From Microplitis mediator (taxonomy: Eukaryota > Arthropoda > Insecta > Hymenoptera > Braconidae), in contig NC_079973.1 of the NCBI RefSeq assembly GCF_029852145.1, positions 9,320,385-9,384,384 of the forward strand: 64,000 nt of DNA, read 5' to 3'. A program made the position numbers and the translations under genes. Positions 35,901-45,390 of the stretch are shown here, one piece after another. The notes under the pieces were generated by a model. The model was given only the letters and a program-made list of their open reading frames with translations. It did not search any database and was not told where the DNA came from. The stretch's first letter is position 1. Each line of letters opens with the position of its first letter.

Positions 35901-38900
35901 GTTAATGAAATTAGAACAACCAGAAATACAATCAGAATTTTAAACACCTCGAATTGATTATAATCTATACACGTTGAATGTTTCAAAGTTTTTTTTTTCA
36001 ATTTGATTTCGATTAGAGTAAACCTTCAATGGAAGCACCTAGTTATATTTTAATTATTCTGTGTCACTCACAGACAAACAAAAAATAGTACTACGTAACG
36101 TTATTCAGATTGTACTGCATAAGCTATTATTTTTTAAATATATTACCGTCTATTCATGATCTACTTTCATACTGCATTATTATTTTCAAAAGTTCAATAA
36201 TTATTTTAAAAAGCGATTTGAAAAAAGAAAATTACTAGTTACATCTGTGAAGAATACTGATATTGAAAAATGAATTCCTGATGTGCAGTCACATTACAAG
36301 TGATAAAGGTAAATTATATAATAATTTATAGAACACAATGTGAGCATAAATATTCTGAAATTAGTATAATGCTCACAGGAAGTAAAGAATTAAGTGCATC
36401 AATACTTCCAGGATATGGAACGAAACGGGCTTCCGGTCAGTTACGCACTCACTGTTTCAAAACATAAAAGTATTAACGTCACTTTTAGGTTGTATGTAGG
36501 GTATTCCACATCGATTCACTTAGATTTCAAATCCGACACTTTTTGATTCCGCTCATTTTTGAATAGATCTTTTTTTCTTTGATTTCTTTTTTAACATTTT
36601 TTGGAAATTTTTTTTTTCTTTTCCACGCATTTACTGATTAACCAACGCAAAAATGAAAGAAAAGTCGAAAAAAAATTATTTTTTTTCAAAACAAAACTTG
36701 TTCCTTTCATTGTTTAGCAAAACTCTGATCAATCGACCCCGACAAGCGATTCGATAGATCAATTTAAAAATTTACAGAGTGATTGGAGGTATATTGAGCT
36801 AAAAAAGTACCTAGCAACATTAGTCATTTCATCGATATTTGCAGAGTAGCGGTTAATTTAGTAAAAAACCAAAAAAAGGCATTTTTTGTACTTACTTCTA
36901 ATGAATGTTGAAAATGAAAAAAATTTTTTTTTTTTTTAAATGTTAAAAGGCTCTTGTAGCGAATTTATTCAAGTTTTTGACGCCGCCATCAAATTTACTG
37001 TGCGATCATTGGTCCCTAAAATAACGATGATCAAAACCAAAAGGATCATTTTTCGTTTGAAGGCTGATATCTCAGCGACAAGTTGTTGTACGAATCTAAA
37101 AAAAAAAAAATACAAATTGAAGCCGATTAAATTTGCTAACCAACCTATGCATTGCTTTAGCTGAAATAAATTTTTCGCAACCCGTGGACTCTCTCAAAGA
37201 AAAGAAAAAATTTGGAAATTTTTGTCTTGCGGTATTTTTCATGTCTGCGCAATAGCTGAAGCTCTAAAAAAAATTTAATTAAAATGCGTCGAAACTAGAA
37301 ATTTCCAGCTACAAAATGCGTATTTTATTTTTTCGATACGAGTATTTTTCACGAAGTGACTGTCTTGTAGAAATCACTCAAAAAATTGTCAAATTTTTTT
37401 GTTCCTTGAATTTATGGCATGAGTGTATTATATCTACATATACTGTGATTTCCAGATCTTGACTAAGATAGCTATAGAGCTGTGCTGCAAAAGCCTATTC
37501 TTTAAGCCTTTATACATTTCTCAAATCGTTTCATTAAGATATTTTAAATTACTCAATCTTTTATGTGCATCAATATTTTTAGCTGACCTATCACCAGTGT
37601 ATCAAAGATGTATTCTTATAATCACTTTTAATAAAAAAAAAAAAAAAAAAAACTGTCAATTGTCAAAAATTAGTCCAAGCTCCTTTACTCTGTAACTTCT
37701 ATTATAGTTACATCGTTCTTTTATTAAAAATTTGTGTAATTGTATTAATTTTGAATAATAGAAATTTTAATATAAATTTTTTCTTGTATTTTTGATTTCA
37801 GTTTCGATGAAACATCGATGGATACTCCAATGACTCGATTATCTGGAGGTGATCTTAAATCTTATGATAAAGAAATTAACATTGAAGTTGAAGTCACTAC
37901 CTTAGAAGAAGCTAAATTAATCATAGCAGCTTTAAGGACTCGACAAAGGTCACAGACACATCAAATGCTTGCATGGAGAAGAACGCTTAAATTACAAGTA
38001 ATTAAAATTTTCATTTATTGATGAATCATTCTCTATCATTTATACATTATTATAAATAGTGTATATTGTCCGTTCAGAAACTTCCTACAATCCTTTTACT
38101 ATGGAATTTAACAATAGAGATTGTTAATCGTATTTGGATACGTTGATTCATTGAATTATCATAAGAAATGAAGGACTGTATCATAATAATCAAGTTCGAA
38201 AAAAAGAAGAAAAAATACCATCCGTCAACCCTAGTGAAAAATAGATTTTTCAAAAAAGTCAAAATCACTTTTTTGTTCAAAGAAATGTAATTGATCGATA
38301 TTTCCAAAGGGCTATGTCATAATGTATGATTTAGAATTTTTCAATATATTAATAAAAAAATCTGGAAAACGGGTGACCTTACCGACTGCTCCCGAACTTC
38401 CCGCTATTTTTAAATTCACTTATTGGTAGGGTGCAAAGTATATAGTGGAGACAATGGAATTGACTGCAGCGTACGCTGTAGACAAAGTAAGCGTTAAATC
38501 ATTCTCACAATGAGAATAAATAAAAGAAAAATTATTAAAAAAAGGGCATCCGAAATGAAAGTAGAATTCTCATTATTTCTTCATTTTGAATTTTTAAGAT
38601 AAAACTGAATTAGAAATTAATGTTTTTTTAAACAAAAATAATGAAATTTTAACCATAACACAAAAATCAATCAAGTAGTTTGGAACCTTTTTTACTAATG
38701 GAAAAATTACCGTGAGACAAAAATTAAAAAAGGAAAATATTTTATATTTCATCAACTATAACGCCCTTTCTACCGGATTAAGCTACATGTTTCCGTTAAA
38801 GTTATTTCAGAAAAAAGTGCCAAAAGTAGCGAATTTCGTAAATTTAAAAATTTCAAATCGCCACCATTTCTAAACAAATTGACCGATTTCTCTCATCTTC

Positions 38901-41900
38901 GAACTTAATCGAGATAACTATTGATAAAATACGTGTGCCCATTTTAAATCCAATGAGAACTATAAGCGTTATCGTCGCAACAGAGCGTGTTATATTATAT
39001 ACATTACAAACTTTTAACCAATGGTATTTTTGAAATCTACCCGACGAATTATGATAGATTATGATGGAATTCCACCATAAGGTCAAATACAATAGATAGA
39101 TTTCTACGAAATCTACTAAAAATAGTATATGAAAATTAAAAGACATTTGAAACAAAATGTATTTTATATTTACTTTTTTTCAACCCAATATTTAATAACT
39201 CCTTTCAAATGTGGCATTACACTTATATTTTTAAGCGGTCAGAAATTTTAAGTTTTTTATTTACAAAAATTAGTCATTCCTTCAGCAGTTACAGAGCATC
39301 ATTTAGTGTGGTCGATAAATGTCGTTTTCGTCGCAAACTCTGCCAATACGTTCGCTAGTTCTCTAAACTCGAAAACATCAGTATTTTTGAAGTCTTGGAG
39401 CTCAAAAAAAGTTTTTTTCACATCAATAAAATTCGAAAACGGTTAATCCTGCCTCAAAATCCAAATCATGTCCATGCTGCTTTGTTATGTAACAAAGTTA
39501 ACTGGTGACCAATTACTTTCAAATGCTTACCCTTTTTTTCGGGGGCCGTTTCCTCATCGTTCGGGTACACACGCGTTTCGTACATCTCTATATACTACCC
39601 AGAGGACATTCTTGATCGAATAATATAATCAAGTCACGACCAAGGGTGGACGTTAACCAGAGGTTAACCACATCTTGTCAATAAGGGCATGTGGTGTCTA
39701 ACCACAACCACCACGCGTCTATACCTCCGTGGTATCTTTCGTAGTCTTTTCAACTTCTTCAATTTAATCAGTTTCATTCTTCAATCTTATCAACTCAATT
39801 TATGTATAATTTACGGAAAATACAAAATTTCATCTCTTAGTCTAAATTTAAAAATATTTAATCTTCTATTTATGAATTTATTACCATAAATTAAATATAA
39901 TAATGACATATATTCTTATATTTTATAGGAAGAAATGGTGATTCGATTAACAAGAGAAAAAGCTGAACAATTGAGGACTTTGTCATCACAATTATTTTTA
40001 TTTGAATCAAGACTTTGTAGAAAACAAAAGGAAATCGAAGCCAGCTTAACTCAAAGAGAAGCTATTATTTTGAAACAACAACGGGTGATAAGACAACTTC
40101 AAAATAGACTGGCAGAAAAAAGTTTAGGGACAAGGGAGTCTCCACCTTGCGATGCTTTAGATAGATTAGACAGTCTTGGTGATAGTGATAGTGCTGTCGT
40201 TCTCGAAGAAACTGGATATGATCCTGTACCTCCAAGGTATTATAATTATTCTAAAGCAACAAAGAAATTTTTTTATTAAAATATATCATCTTATAAAACC
40301 ATAATGATTTCTTTATTTTATAGATTTCGATCTAATATAACTGATGTAACTGTGATTCGTTCTGTATCCGATGCAGTAGAGCCTTCGAATAAATATTCAT
40401 CGATGAGAAGAAGTAATGGTTTCTTAAGAAGACCTGAAGTTCTTGAAACGGTTTATTCTGTTGAAGAAGATGTTGATGATATTAATCAAGAACCTTGTGA
40501 GTCAACGGAAAATTCAGAAAATGAAGAAAAAAAAGAAAAAAGTTTGAGACAAGGCAGTGGTAGATTACAAGACATTTATGGGAGCTTTGAACGACTTACA
40601 CAAGACGATTCACCATCTAATGAAAGGCCTAAAGATGAAAATCCCGGTCAACAAGCTCAGGTGTTGTATTTCAATATTTATTAATTTTGAATTGAAATAT
40701 AGTTTCCTTATACCAGCTCGAGACTTAAAGTTTCAGTGCCTCTACAGCCAGTCAAAACAAGAGATAATTTCAGTCCAATGACGCGAGCAAACGCGTAAAT
40801 TGCAAATGCCTTTAGAGCGAACATAAACATATAAAGTATCAACGTACCACTAAAGTTATCCAAAAAAAAAAACATTTTACAAAAAATTTTATTTTTGGAA
40901 TAACTTGAAACGTACTGTACCGGCACCTTGAAATTAACAAGCCGCGTCGAATGCCACCTTAAAGATCTAAATCGGTTTATCCGTTCAAACGTTATAGAAT
41001 AGTTAAACAGCAAACATTGTATCTCAATAAACTATATATTGCCCTTGCTCTCTTTTACTGCTGTTAATTGTGGTGTTATTATTTCTAATATAAGTGTGTT
41101 GTCATTGTAGTGTATAAGTGATATTAATTTATAAGATACAAATTGTTACAATACTTATATCCGTACGTACATACACTCAGACATCCTCCTGAAAATAGTC
41201 AGGATAGCTTCCTAGGACCTTAAAACTTCGAGATTTGTTGAAAACTCGGTTTTCGAAAATCGGACCAAAACCAATAACTTGACTGTTTTTGAAAATTTTC
41301 AATTCTCTTAGCGGGAAGTTAAAAAAAAATAACTAGTATTTATAGTTTCTGTTTAATCATAAATTGCAAATCACAATTTACTCGTACGTTAGTAGTTGAT
41401 CACACCATTGGTCTTAAATTAACTTGTTTCTAACTGGCTGTTGACACTGGAACTTTGTTCCAATGCAGGTAATCATGAAAAAATTAGAATACAGTCGACT
41501 CTGTCTAAAGGTTCTCTGCCTAAAGGTTCCCGCTGTCTATAGGTTCCAGGATACATTGCTTAAAGGTTCCCGGATATTCCCCCACCCGCTTTCTCGAGTG
41601 ACGAATCACAATTCAGTTTTCGAGCGCTAACTTTAAATGCACGTTTTTTTGAGGTTATGTTTACTGCGCAATGTGTTCGTTTTAGCGTGCGCCTCGGCGC
41701 TCGAGGGGAATATATTGTAGGGGAAGTGCTGATGGTGAGGAGGGAACCTTAAGGCAATGGTCCTGTCCCGACGTGGAACCTTTAGACAGAGTCGACTGTA
41801 AAACACGATTTTAGACTGCGGATGATAGCAGCCAACTTCACTCTTGTCTGAAATCGTTTTGTTTCATTCCTTGTCCCACAATATACTATTTTTTAATTTG

Positions 41901-42118
41901 TTTTTTCTTTTAAATAATAATTAAACTGTTTTATTTAATAGGTAACTTACAACAGGGTTATGAGTAATCACCGATCAGTTACAAAACCGAAAGATGTTAA
42001 ATACAAAAGAATCAATAAGGCTAAATCAAAAAGTCTTGAAGAACTGCGTGGAAAACTTAGAAATTGGGTCGAAAAAGGAAATAAAATAGCTATATCATTA
42101 GACCAATCGTATGCCTAA
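17905..42118 (+). CDS. coiled-coil protein of unknown function, 347 aa
   Basis: Five coding exons: 17905-17930, 37802-37997, 39929-40236, 40324-40660 and 41942-42118. All junctions are GT-AG and in phase. The first exon supplies only MKTTQRTF plus two bases and is separated by a 19.9-kb intron. If it is wrong, translation would begin at the in-frame Met at 37818. Exon 2 has an acidic stretch (YDKEINIEVEVTTLEEAKL) leading into a long heptad-rich helix that spans exon 3 (residues about 45-140: EEMVIRLTREKAEQL, SQLFLFESRLCRKQKEIEA, QREAIILKQQRVIRQLQNRL). A Ser/Glu-rich disordered middle follows (residues about 141-289). The basic C-terminus ends KSLEELRGKLRNWVEKGNK and AISLDQSYA. The hydrophilic, helical make-up suggests a cytoplasmic scaffold or cytoskeletal partner. 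I do not recognise the family, but codon use, phases and the compact last exon argue for a real gene. Confidence 0.8.
18663..18768. mobile_element. 106-bp mini-element, ATCCCTGATTA ends
   Basis: ATCCCTGATTA (18663-18673) and TAATCAGGGAT (18758-18768) are exact inverted repeats; the arms continue with GAAAAAT facing ATTTTTC. The interior repeats AAATCATTT / TCAAAT words. The end resembles that of the 9594-9933 element (CCCTGGTTAAGAA). It lies in the long first intron of the coiled-coil gene. Confidence 0.65.
19622..20500. repeat. AACTTCCCGC dispersed repeat, two opposed copies
   Basis: A minus-oriented copy (19622-19815, with TAGTCAGAATAGC and CGACTTTCGGTAATCGG) is followed by a plus-oriented copy (from about 19869, AACTTCCCACCATGAAAATTG, with GACGTCGACG and GGAAGCTATTCTGACTATTT). 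The second copy contains an inserted inverted pair, TTGTCCGATGATATCC (20036) facing the complement at 20328-20343. It ends in GAGCTCGAAAACAGCGGCAAG and GTCGCAGGGTCAAACG. The family recurs at 41.2, 44.9, 45.2, 51.5 and 61.1-61.7 kb. Confidence 0.7.
20501..24029. other. intron 1 sequence of the coiled-coil gene, no gene seen
   Basis: AT-rich intronic DNA. A T-run lies at about 21006-21029 and a mildly GC-rich patch (ACGCGCGTGCACGCGCCGC) at about 22371-22389. Sequence at 22440-22740 has the character of old repeats. None of the short open frames has recognisable content. Confidence 0.35.
24030..25295 (+). mobile_element. internally deleted non-LTR retrotransposon
   Basis: The first half (about 24040-24550) is GC-richer and non-coding. 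It contains CCAAGGGTGGACGTTAAC and TTTAACCACAACCACCAC, which recur at 39.62-39.73 kb without any RT sequence, so it looks like a 5' UTR. It passes into the last part of an RT ORF (24554-25030), a 3' UTR, and the tail CCAGGGAGCGACTGCTCC, ATGATT, AATAAATAAATAAATAAA (25252-25292). The endonuclease and RT domains are missing, so the copy has a large internal deletion or is a chimeric non-autonomous form. It sits in the long intron of the coiled-coil gene, same strand. Confidence 0.7.
24554..25030 (+). pseudogene. RT C-terminal ORF of the deleted non-LTR element
   Basis: The best preserved of the RT 3' ends in the window, open for 158 codons. Recognisable blocks are VRFVMRVGRYRHISDHRRHL (the conserved (C/V)RFV.....R.HI motif after the RT domain), KNRRLQLIACEFYKAL, FAYTTTYQKSFIVTGCNFWN and SETLDEFRNHVYVFLL. 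Downstream ends of this kind belong to jockey/R1-like clades. The polymerase motif (YADD region) lies outside what is preserved, so it can have no activity. Copies A, B and C and the SelT-intron copy share this C-terminus. Confidence 0.8.
25296..27792. other. intron 1 sequence, no gene supported
   Basis: Mostly AT-rich. The 26880-27030 stretch (with TACGACCTGGTATCATC and AGAAGGCGCCGGGATTGG) is distinctly GC-richer, and a minus-strand frame of 60 codons lies beyond it (26532-26714). That frame lacks an ATG and shows no known motif, so no gene is called. One end of the TATAGGGG element family lies at 27346-27375. Confidence 0.35.
27793..28016. mobile_element. short element of CTTGACTCAAG words, CACACAGAAAA ends
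   Basis: Ends CACACAGAAAAAAAA and TTTTTTTTCTGTGC are inverted. Between them ATTCTTGA, CTTGGCTCAAGAAAAT, CTTGACTCAAGATAA and related words recur in both orientations about ten times, giving nested hairpins. There is no ORF. It directly adjoins the giant inverted repeat that begins at 28025. Confidence 0.65.
28025..29583. mobile_element. 1.56-kb foldback element with about 590-bp inverted arms
   Basis: The left arm (28025 to about 28613) starts ATATGGGTCATTCCATGTCA and the right arm (about 28985-29583) is its near-exact complement, ending TGACATGGAATGACCCATAT. Differences are few: single substitutions such as CCGACCG against CAGACCG, and homopolymer length changes. The spacer of roughly 370 bases carries a tRNA-like sequence on the minus strand. 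No transposase is present. A transcript through this intron would fold into a very long hairpin. The near identity of the arms implies a young insertion or recent arm homogenisation. Confidence 0.85.
28823..28894 (-). pseudogene. tRNA-Lys-like sequence in the foldback loop
   Basis: Read on the minus strand, 72 nt fold as a tRNA: acceptor GGCCGGA against TTCGGGC with one mismatch at position 2 and one wobble. The D arm is GCTC...GAGC, an intact box A (TAGCTCAACTGG). The T arm CTAGG/CCCAG has one mismatch around box B (GGTTCGATTCC). The anticodon arm is imperfect, position 33 is G instead of U, and the nominal anticodon CGA does not fit the body. The overall sequence (GGATAGCTC..TGGTAGAGCA, CAGTTCGGGC) is closest to tRNA-Lys. 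It is therefore a tRNA relic or the head of a tRNA-derived SINE rather than a working tRNA. RNA polymerase III could still start on these boxes. Confidence 0.6.
30430..30815 (-). pseudogene. mariner-type transposase relic
   Basis: On the minus strand the C-terminal half of a mariner transposase reads RHVKIILLHDNTRSHVA (second catalytic Asp), then LNWEVLPHPPYSPDIAPSNY, and, in a shifted frame downstream, WIVSKDEEFFRCGILPLPE. The third catalytic residue, normally Asp in the block APSDYHLF, is Asn here. Together with the frameshift and the missing N-terminal DNA-binding half this makes the copy inactive. It lies in intron 1 of the coiled-coil gene, opposite strand. Confidence 0.85.
30801..30915. 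repeat. dispersed repeat, copy 1 (GTTTCATCCCTTGTC family)
   Basis: The sequence AAACACGATTTCGAACTGCGG through CAACTTCACCTTGGTCTGA to TTTTGTTTCATCCCTTGTCA and ACAATATACT is shared with 33857-33945 (inverted) and 41801-41895 (same orientation). It is not obviously part of the mariner relic next to it. Confidence 0.65.
30916..33856. other. intron 1 sequence, no gene seen
   Basis: AT-rich intronic DNA. A stretch at 32000-32110 (with ATCGAAATTGACC and GAATCGGTCAAGTCG) resembles the body of the AACTTCCCGC repeat family at 61.1-61.4 kb. No open frame with recognisable content. Confidence 0.3.
33857..33945. repeat. dispersed repeat, copy 2 (inverted)
   Basis: AGTATATTGTGTGACAAGGG, ATGAAACAAGTCGATTTCAGAC and GGTTGGCTGCC correspond, in reverse complement, to the repeat at 30801-30915 and 41801-41895. 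It carries an extra GC-rich end (CTGAGCCGCAGGCG). Confidence 0.65.
35570..35685. repeat. dispersed repeat, TTGTTGCAC family (copy 1)
   Basis: The core CTGTCCTTGTTGCACTTAC then AGCAAATGGAAATTT has relatives at 52855-52905 (inverted) and 57055-57125. Flanking GAACGAACGAAAC and the downstream TTTCAGAT are less conserved. Confidence 0.5.
36590..37425. repeat. about 840-bp dispersed repeat, copy 1
   Basis: Sequence from AAACAAAACTTGTTCCTTT through GATCAATCGACCCCGACAAG and AGGCTGATATCTCAGC to TTTTTTGTTCCTTGAATTTA aligns along its length with 47275-48120 in the same orientation. It has no coding capacity; the 74- and 90-codon frames inside are not shared between copies. It lies just before exon 2 of the coiled-coil gene. 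Confidence 0.7.
37998..39519. other. intron 2 of the coiled-coil gene
   Basis: AT-rich with fragments of the AACTTCCCGC family at about 38355-38405 (GGAAAACGGGTGACCTTACC) and 39360-39480 (TTGGAGCTCAAAAAAAG). Short frames show no recognised domain. Confidence 0.35.
39590..39760. repeat. solo 5' region of the non-LTR element
   Basis: AATATAATCAAGT, CGACCAAGGGTGGACGTTAAC, TCTAACCACAACCACCACG and CTATACCTCCGTGG match the first half of the element at 24.03-25.3 kb, in the same orientation and with no RT sequence after them. It is located in intron 2 just ahead of exon 3 (39929). Confidence 0.65.
41160..41335. repeat. AACTTCCCGC dispersed repeat (minus-oriented copy)
   Basis: Starts with CGTACGTACATACACTCAGA and runs through GAAAATAGTCAGGATAGCTT, then GGTTTTCGAAAATCGG, to CTCTTAGCGGGAAGTT. 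In other copies the first part is a (CA)n tract. It lies in intron 4 of the coiled-coil gene. Confidence 0.7.
41492..41798. mobile_element. 307-bp Tc1/mariner-superfamily MITE, TA target
   Basis: Perfect inverted ends of 23 bp, starting CAGTCGACTCTGTCTAAAGG and ending in GAGTCGACTG, with TA directly outside each end. CAGT ends and TA duplication fit pogo/Tigger-type transposition. The left third repeats GGTTCCCG / TAAAGGTTC. The centre is GC-rich for this genome (CGCCTCGGCGCTCGAGGGG). No ORF. Confidence 0.85.
41801..41895. repeat. dispersed repeat, copy 3 (GTTTCATCCCTTGTC family)
   Basis: Matches 30801-30915: AAACACGATTTTAGACTGCGG, CAACTTCACTCTTGTCTGA, GTTTCATTCCTTGTC and ACAATATACT. It begins immediately after the TA flank of the MITE at 41492-41798, about 50 bases before the last exon of the coiled-coil gene. 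Confidence 0.65.
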
Positions 42119-43157
42119 ATATGATAAAAAATTTTATAGCCTGTAAAAAAAAGTAAACGCTTATGACTGATTGAAATATAGTTTTTTAAAAATTTCTTCT
42201 ACAATATTACTCGAATTTTGTATTGAGAAAAAAAGGTATTATCGTGATTTTAAACGATAATCGATGACAAAAATTCATCAAACATTATGGTAATAATATG
42301 ATATATTGAATTATTTAAATTCGCATAAAAGAAAATATTAACTATTGTATTACTTGATAATACTAAATTATTTTCACATTCATAATAATTAAATTATTAA
42401 AATTTGTGCCAAAGTATTTACACAAGCTTATGAAATAAATCTCTTCTGTCAGTTATATAATATAATAATATAAATGAGACTATAATTTAAGAGAACATAA
42501 TGCTTGTTTAAAATTAATTTATTACATAATAGTTTCGAAAGTTTAATTATCAAATGCCAAAATTTTTATGTATGATTTTTTTTATCATATTTATAATTAC
42601 TCATTTTTTATTAATTGAATGTTGTCTAAAATACTTACTTGAGACTTAAACAAAAATAATAATGACATCGAGTACTGGCGATATCTATAAACTTATTAGA
42701 TACTTTTAAGCAGTACAAGATAAATTATATTTGTATTATCAGAAGTTTTATGAGAAAAATCATAACTTTTCTGCAACTTGAAATTATATATTATTAAATA
42801 TGAGTGATATGATTTTAATTAAAAAATTAGTGATTATGATTATGATACAATGATAACATTTCATAATCTGGTCGTAAGTTTAATTCACGGTTCATGTATA
42901 ATAAATATACACAGATGAAAAAGACTAATGTAAAAATGTATTAAATGTGGCCAAATTTAAGGCTTATATGAAAGATCTCTCACCTAATTTGATTTATTTA
43001 AGCATGTACATTACTACTTACATGTAACTTATAACAAGTATCCATTAGGGTGTATCAATGTACAGCAAAATTTTTAATATTGCTAGTAGAAAAGTCAGTA
43101 ATATATATATATTTTTTTACAAAGGTGGTATTTAACATATTATACTGCCAATTTTAA
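42119..43157. other. 3' flank of the coiled-coil gene
   Basis: AT-rich sequence with the probable 3' UTR. Several AATAAA-like signals (for example around 42435 and 42900) make the cleavage site unclear. A perfect (TA)n-like stretch lies at 43100-43115. Confidence 0.4.
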
Positions 43158-43723
43158 TACCCTGGTGGTCCTAATATTACGGTAGAATTACCGTATATAA
43201 CGGTACTAGGTTAATAAACCGTAACCGATCGTAATCTTACCGCAATTTTCCGTAATCCTACCGTAGAATGACTGTACGAATACGATAAATTTCCGGTAGA
43301 ACTATGATAAAAATACGGTAACTATTTGTGCAACCATCAATAGCAAAGTTCTGGTTCTTGATTAAAATCTCTATTAGAAATATGTTGTCATCGAATCGTG
43401 ATTTTATAGTAAATTTGCCGTAAGTTAATTAATATTAGGGCCACCAGGAGAAATTGTACCGTAACTTTACGGTAAGTCTACTTTTAAATACGGAACAACT
43501 ATCAATTAAGCTTTAGATAGTTACGGTAGCGTTATCGTAAATGCTTAGAGTAGATTTACCTGATTTTTTGCGGTAATTTTACCGTAGTATTGCGGCAGAA
43601 GACAGTAATGTCGCGGTAAGTTTACCGTAGAATTACAGTACATTGCCGTAAAACGATGATAATTATACGGTAGATTTACCGTAAGTTATGGTAACCTACC
43701 GTAATATTAGATGCGCCAGGGTA
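43158..43723. mobile_element. element built from ACGGTA/TACCGT words, CCCTGG ends
   Basis: Left end TACCCTGGTGGTCCTAATAT and right end ATATTAGATGCGCCAGGGTA are inverted. A third, internal end (ATATTAGGGCCACCAGG, about 43435-43451) is the complement of the left one, so the unit may be two head-to-head elements sharing one design. ACGGTAA, TTACCGTA and close variants occur over twenty times in both orientations. No ORF. Confidence 0.75.
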
Positions 43724-44045
43724 ACTCAGAGAAAATTAAAAATTTTCATGAAACAGTTTTACAAGCTTTAAAATTTATGCCAAAAACTTTATTGAGTAAG
43801 TTAGTATGCCTAATGATTTTTGCATTTCAACGTTTGGAAATTAATTTTGTATTAGAATACTAATGAAATCATTTGATATCGTAGAAGTTTATACATCACT
43901 TTAAAATCCAAATGATAATTTTGTACAAAATAAAATAGCTTATAAAATATTTTTGATAATCAATATCGACAAACTCGATATTTAACAAGCTTCGTACATT
44001 CCAATTTATTGAGTGAAAGAACGTATCTTTTCAATACTGCTTTAA

Positions 44046-44153
44046 CCCTTCGTTGGTCGCGCTATGAGCGAATCGCCGCCTAACAACTACTCAACCTATA
44101 GAGACTCGCTACAGTGCGAGCGAGAAACTAAAAAAGACGCGACTAACGAAGGG
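44046..44153. mobile_element. 108-bp piggyBac-type MITE, TTAA target
   Basis: CCCTTCGTTGGTCGCG (44046-44061) and CGCGACTAACGAAGGG (44138-44153) are inverted ends with TTAA immediately outside both. The TTAA target and CCC ends are the hallmark of piggyBac elements. The interior (GAGCGAATCGCCGCC, GACTCGCTACAGTGCGAGCG) is GC-rich and holds a second short inverted pair. Confidence 0.75.
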
Positions 44154-44728
44154 TTAAAGTAACATTGAGTTTAAATGTCATCAAAATATTATATTTGAAT
44201 TGCTTAAATATAAACTAAATATAATATGTAATATAAAATATGGTAGATGTTTTTCGAATTAAAATTTGTTTTTTAATATTAAAAATTTTGCCATTAATGA
44301 TTCACCTTAGTGTTTAAGTGTACAACGTATGACAACATTTAAATCGGAGAAATGATACCTATGTAAAAAATAAACATATACAGTTTGTCAATTAATGTAA
44401 GTTTAATTGTAATATAAGTATGTATAAAAAAAACTACATGTAGTATTTAAAACAATATGTGCTCTAATATGCCTAGGGCTGAAAAAAATATATATATAAT
44501 TATTTTCATGCTCTGTAGCAAATGCTTAGACTGCTATTCGCATTTTAATTATTAATTTATAGAACGTCAATAAATTATCAATCAAATTAAAAACATTAAT
44601 TATGATTTTCTCATTTATGTTTCACATGTTACTATTCATAATTTAGATATATCTGTTTTCGTGAATAATCACCTTGGAGGACAGTGAAATTTTTGTAGCA
44701 ACAAGTTTTTTTTCCGATGAAATTTAAC

Positions 44729-44867
44729 GAAATGCTTGATTTAAGTATTTTAGTTACTGAAATAGTGCCAAGCTATTATTTTCTACAATCAAGTAAAATG
44801 ATTACTTTAGTCAAATATTTTATTTACTTGCTTAAAACAAAAAAAATATTATTGGACACGCCTTTTT
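44729..44867. repeat. second copy of the 1.25-kb repeat core
   Basis: From AATGCTTGATTTAAGTATT to TATTATTGGACACGCC this matches 1249-1404 with scattered substitutions. It is cut off on the right by the AACTTTCCGCTAAG repeat beginning at 44868. Confidence 0.7.
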
Positions 44868-45322
44868 AACTTTCCGCTAAGAAAATTGAAAATTTTCAAA
44901 AATTCGGGAAGTTATTGGTTTTGGTTCGATTTTCCAAAATCGAATTTCTATCAGATCTTGACGTTTTGAGGTTCTAACAAAGTATTCCGGCTAATTTCAA
45001 GATGATGTCCGAGTGTATGCATGTATGAACGTACGTATGTATGTAAATATCTGTAACTGTTGAACGGATGAACCGATTATGATCGTTGAGGTGTTATTCA
45101 ACGCGGCTTGTTAATATCTAGAAGCTGTAAAAATTTGAGCTCAATCGTTAGGGTGCGAGACATAGATCTTTAACTTCCCGCTAAGAAAATCGATGATTTT
45201 CAAAAGTTTCGGGAAGTTATTGTTTTTACCCCGATTTTCGAAAATCGAGTTTTCATCAGATCTCAACGTTTTGAGATCCTAGGAAGCTATTCTGACTATT
45301 TTCAGAATAATGTCCGAGCGTC

Positions 45323-45390
<68 letters not shown>

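Noticed and set aside
40557..40781. 74-codon frame overlapping exon 4 of the coiled-coil gene
   Set aside because: It is an alternative-frame shadow of the supported exon and runs into intron 4.
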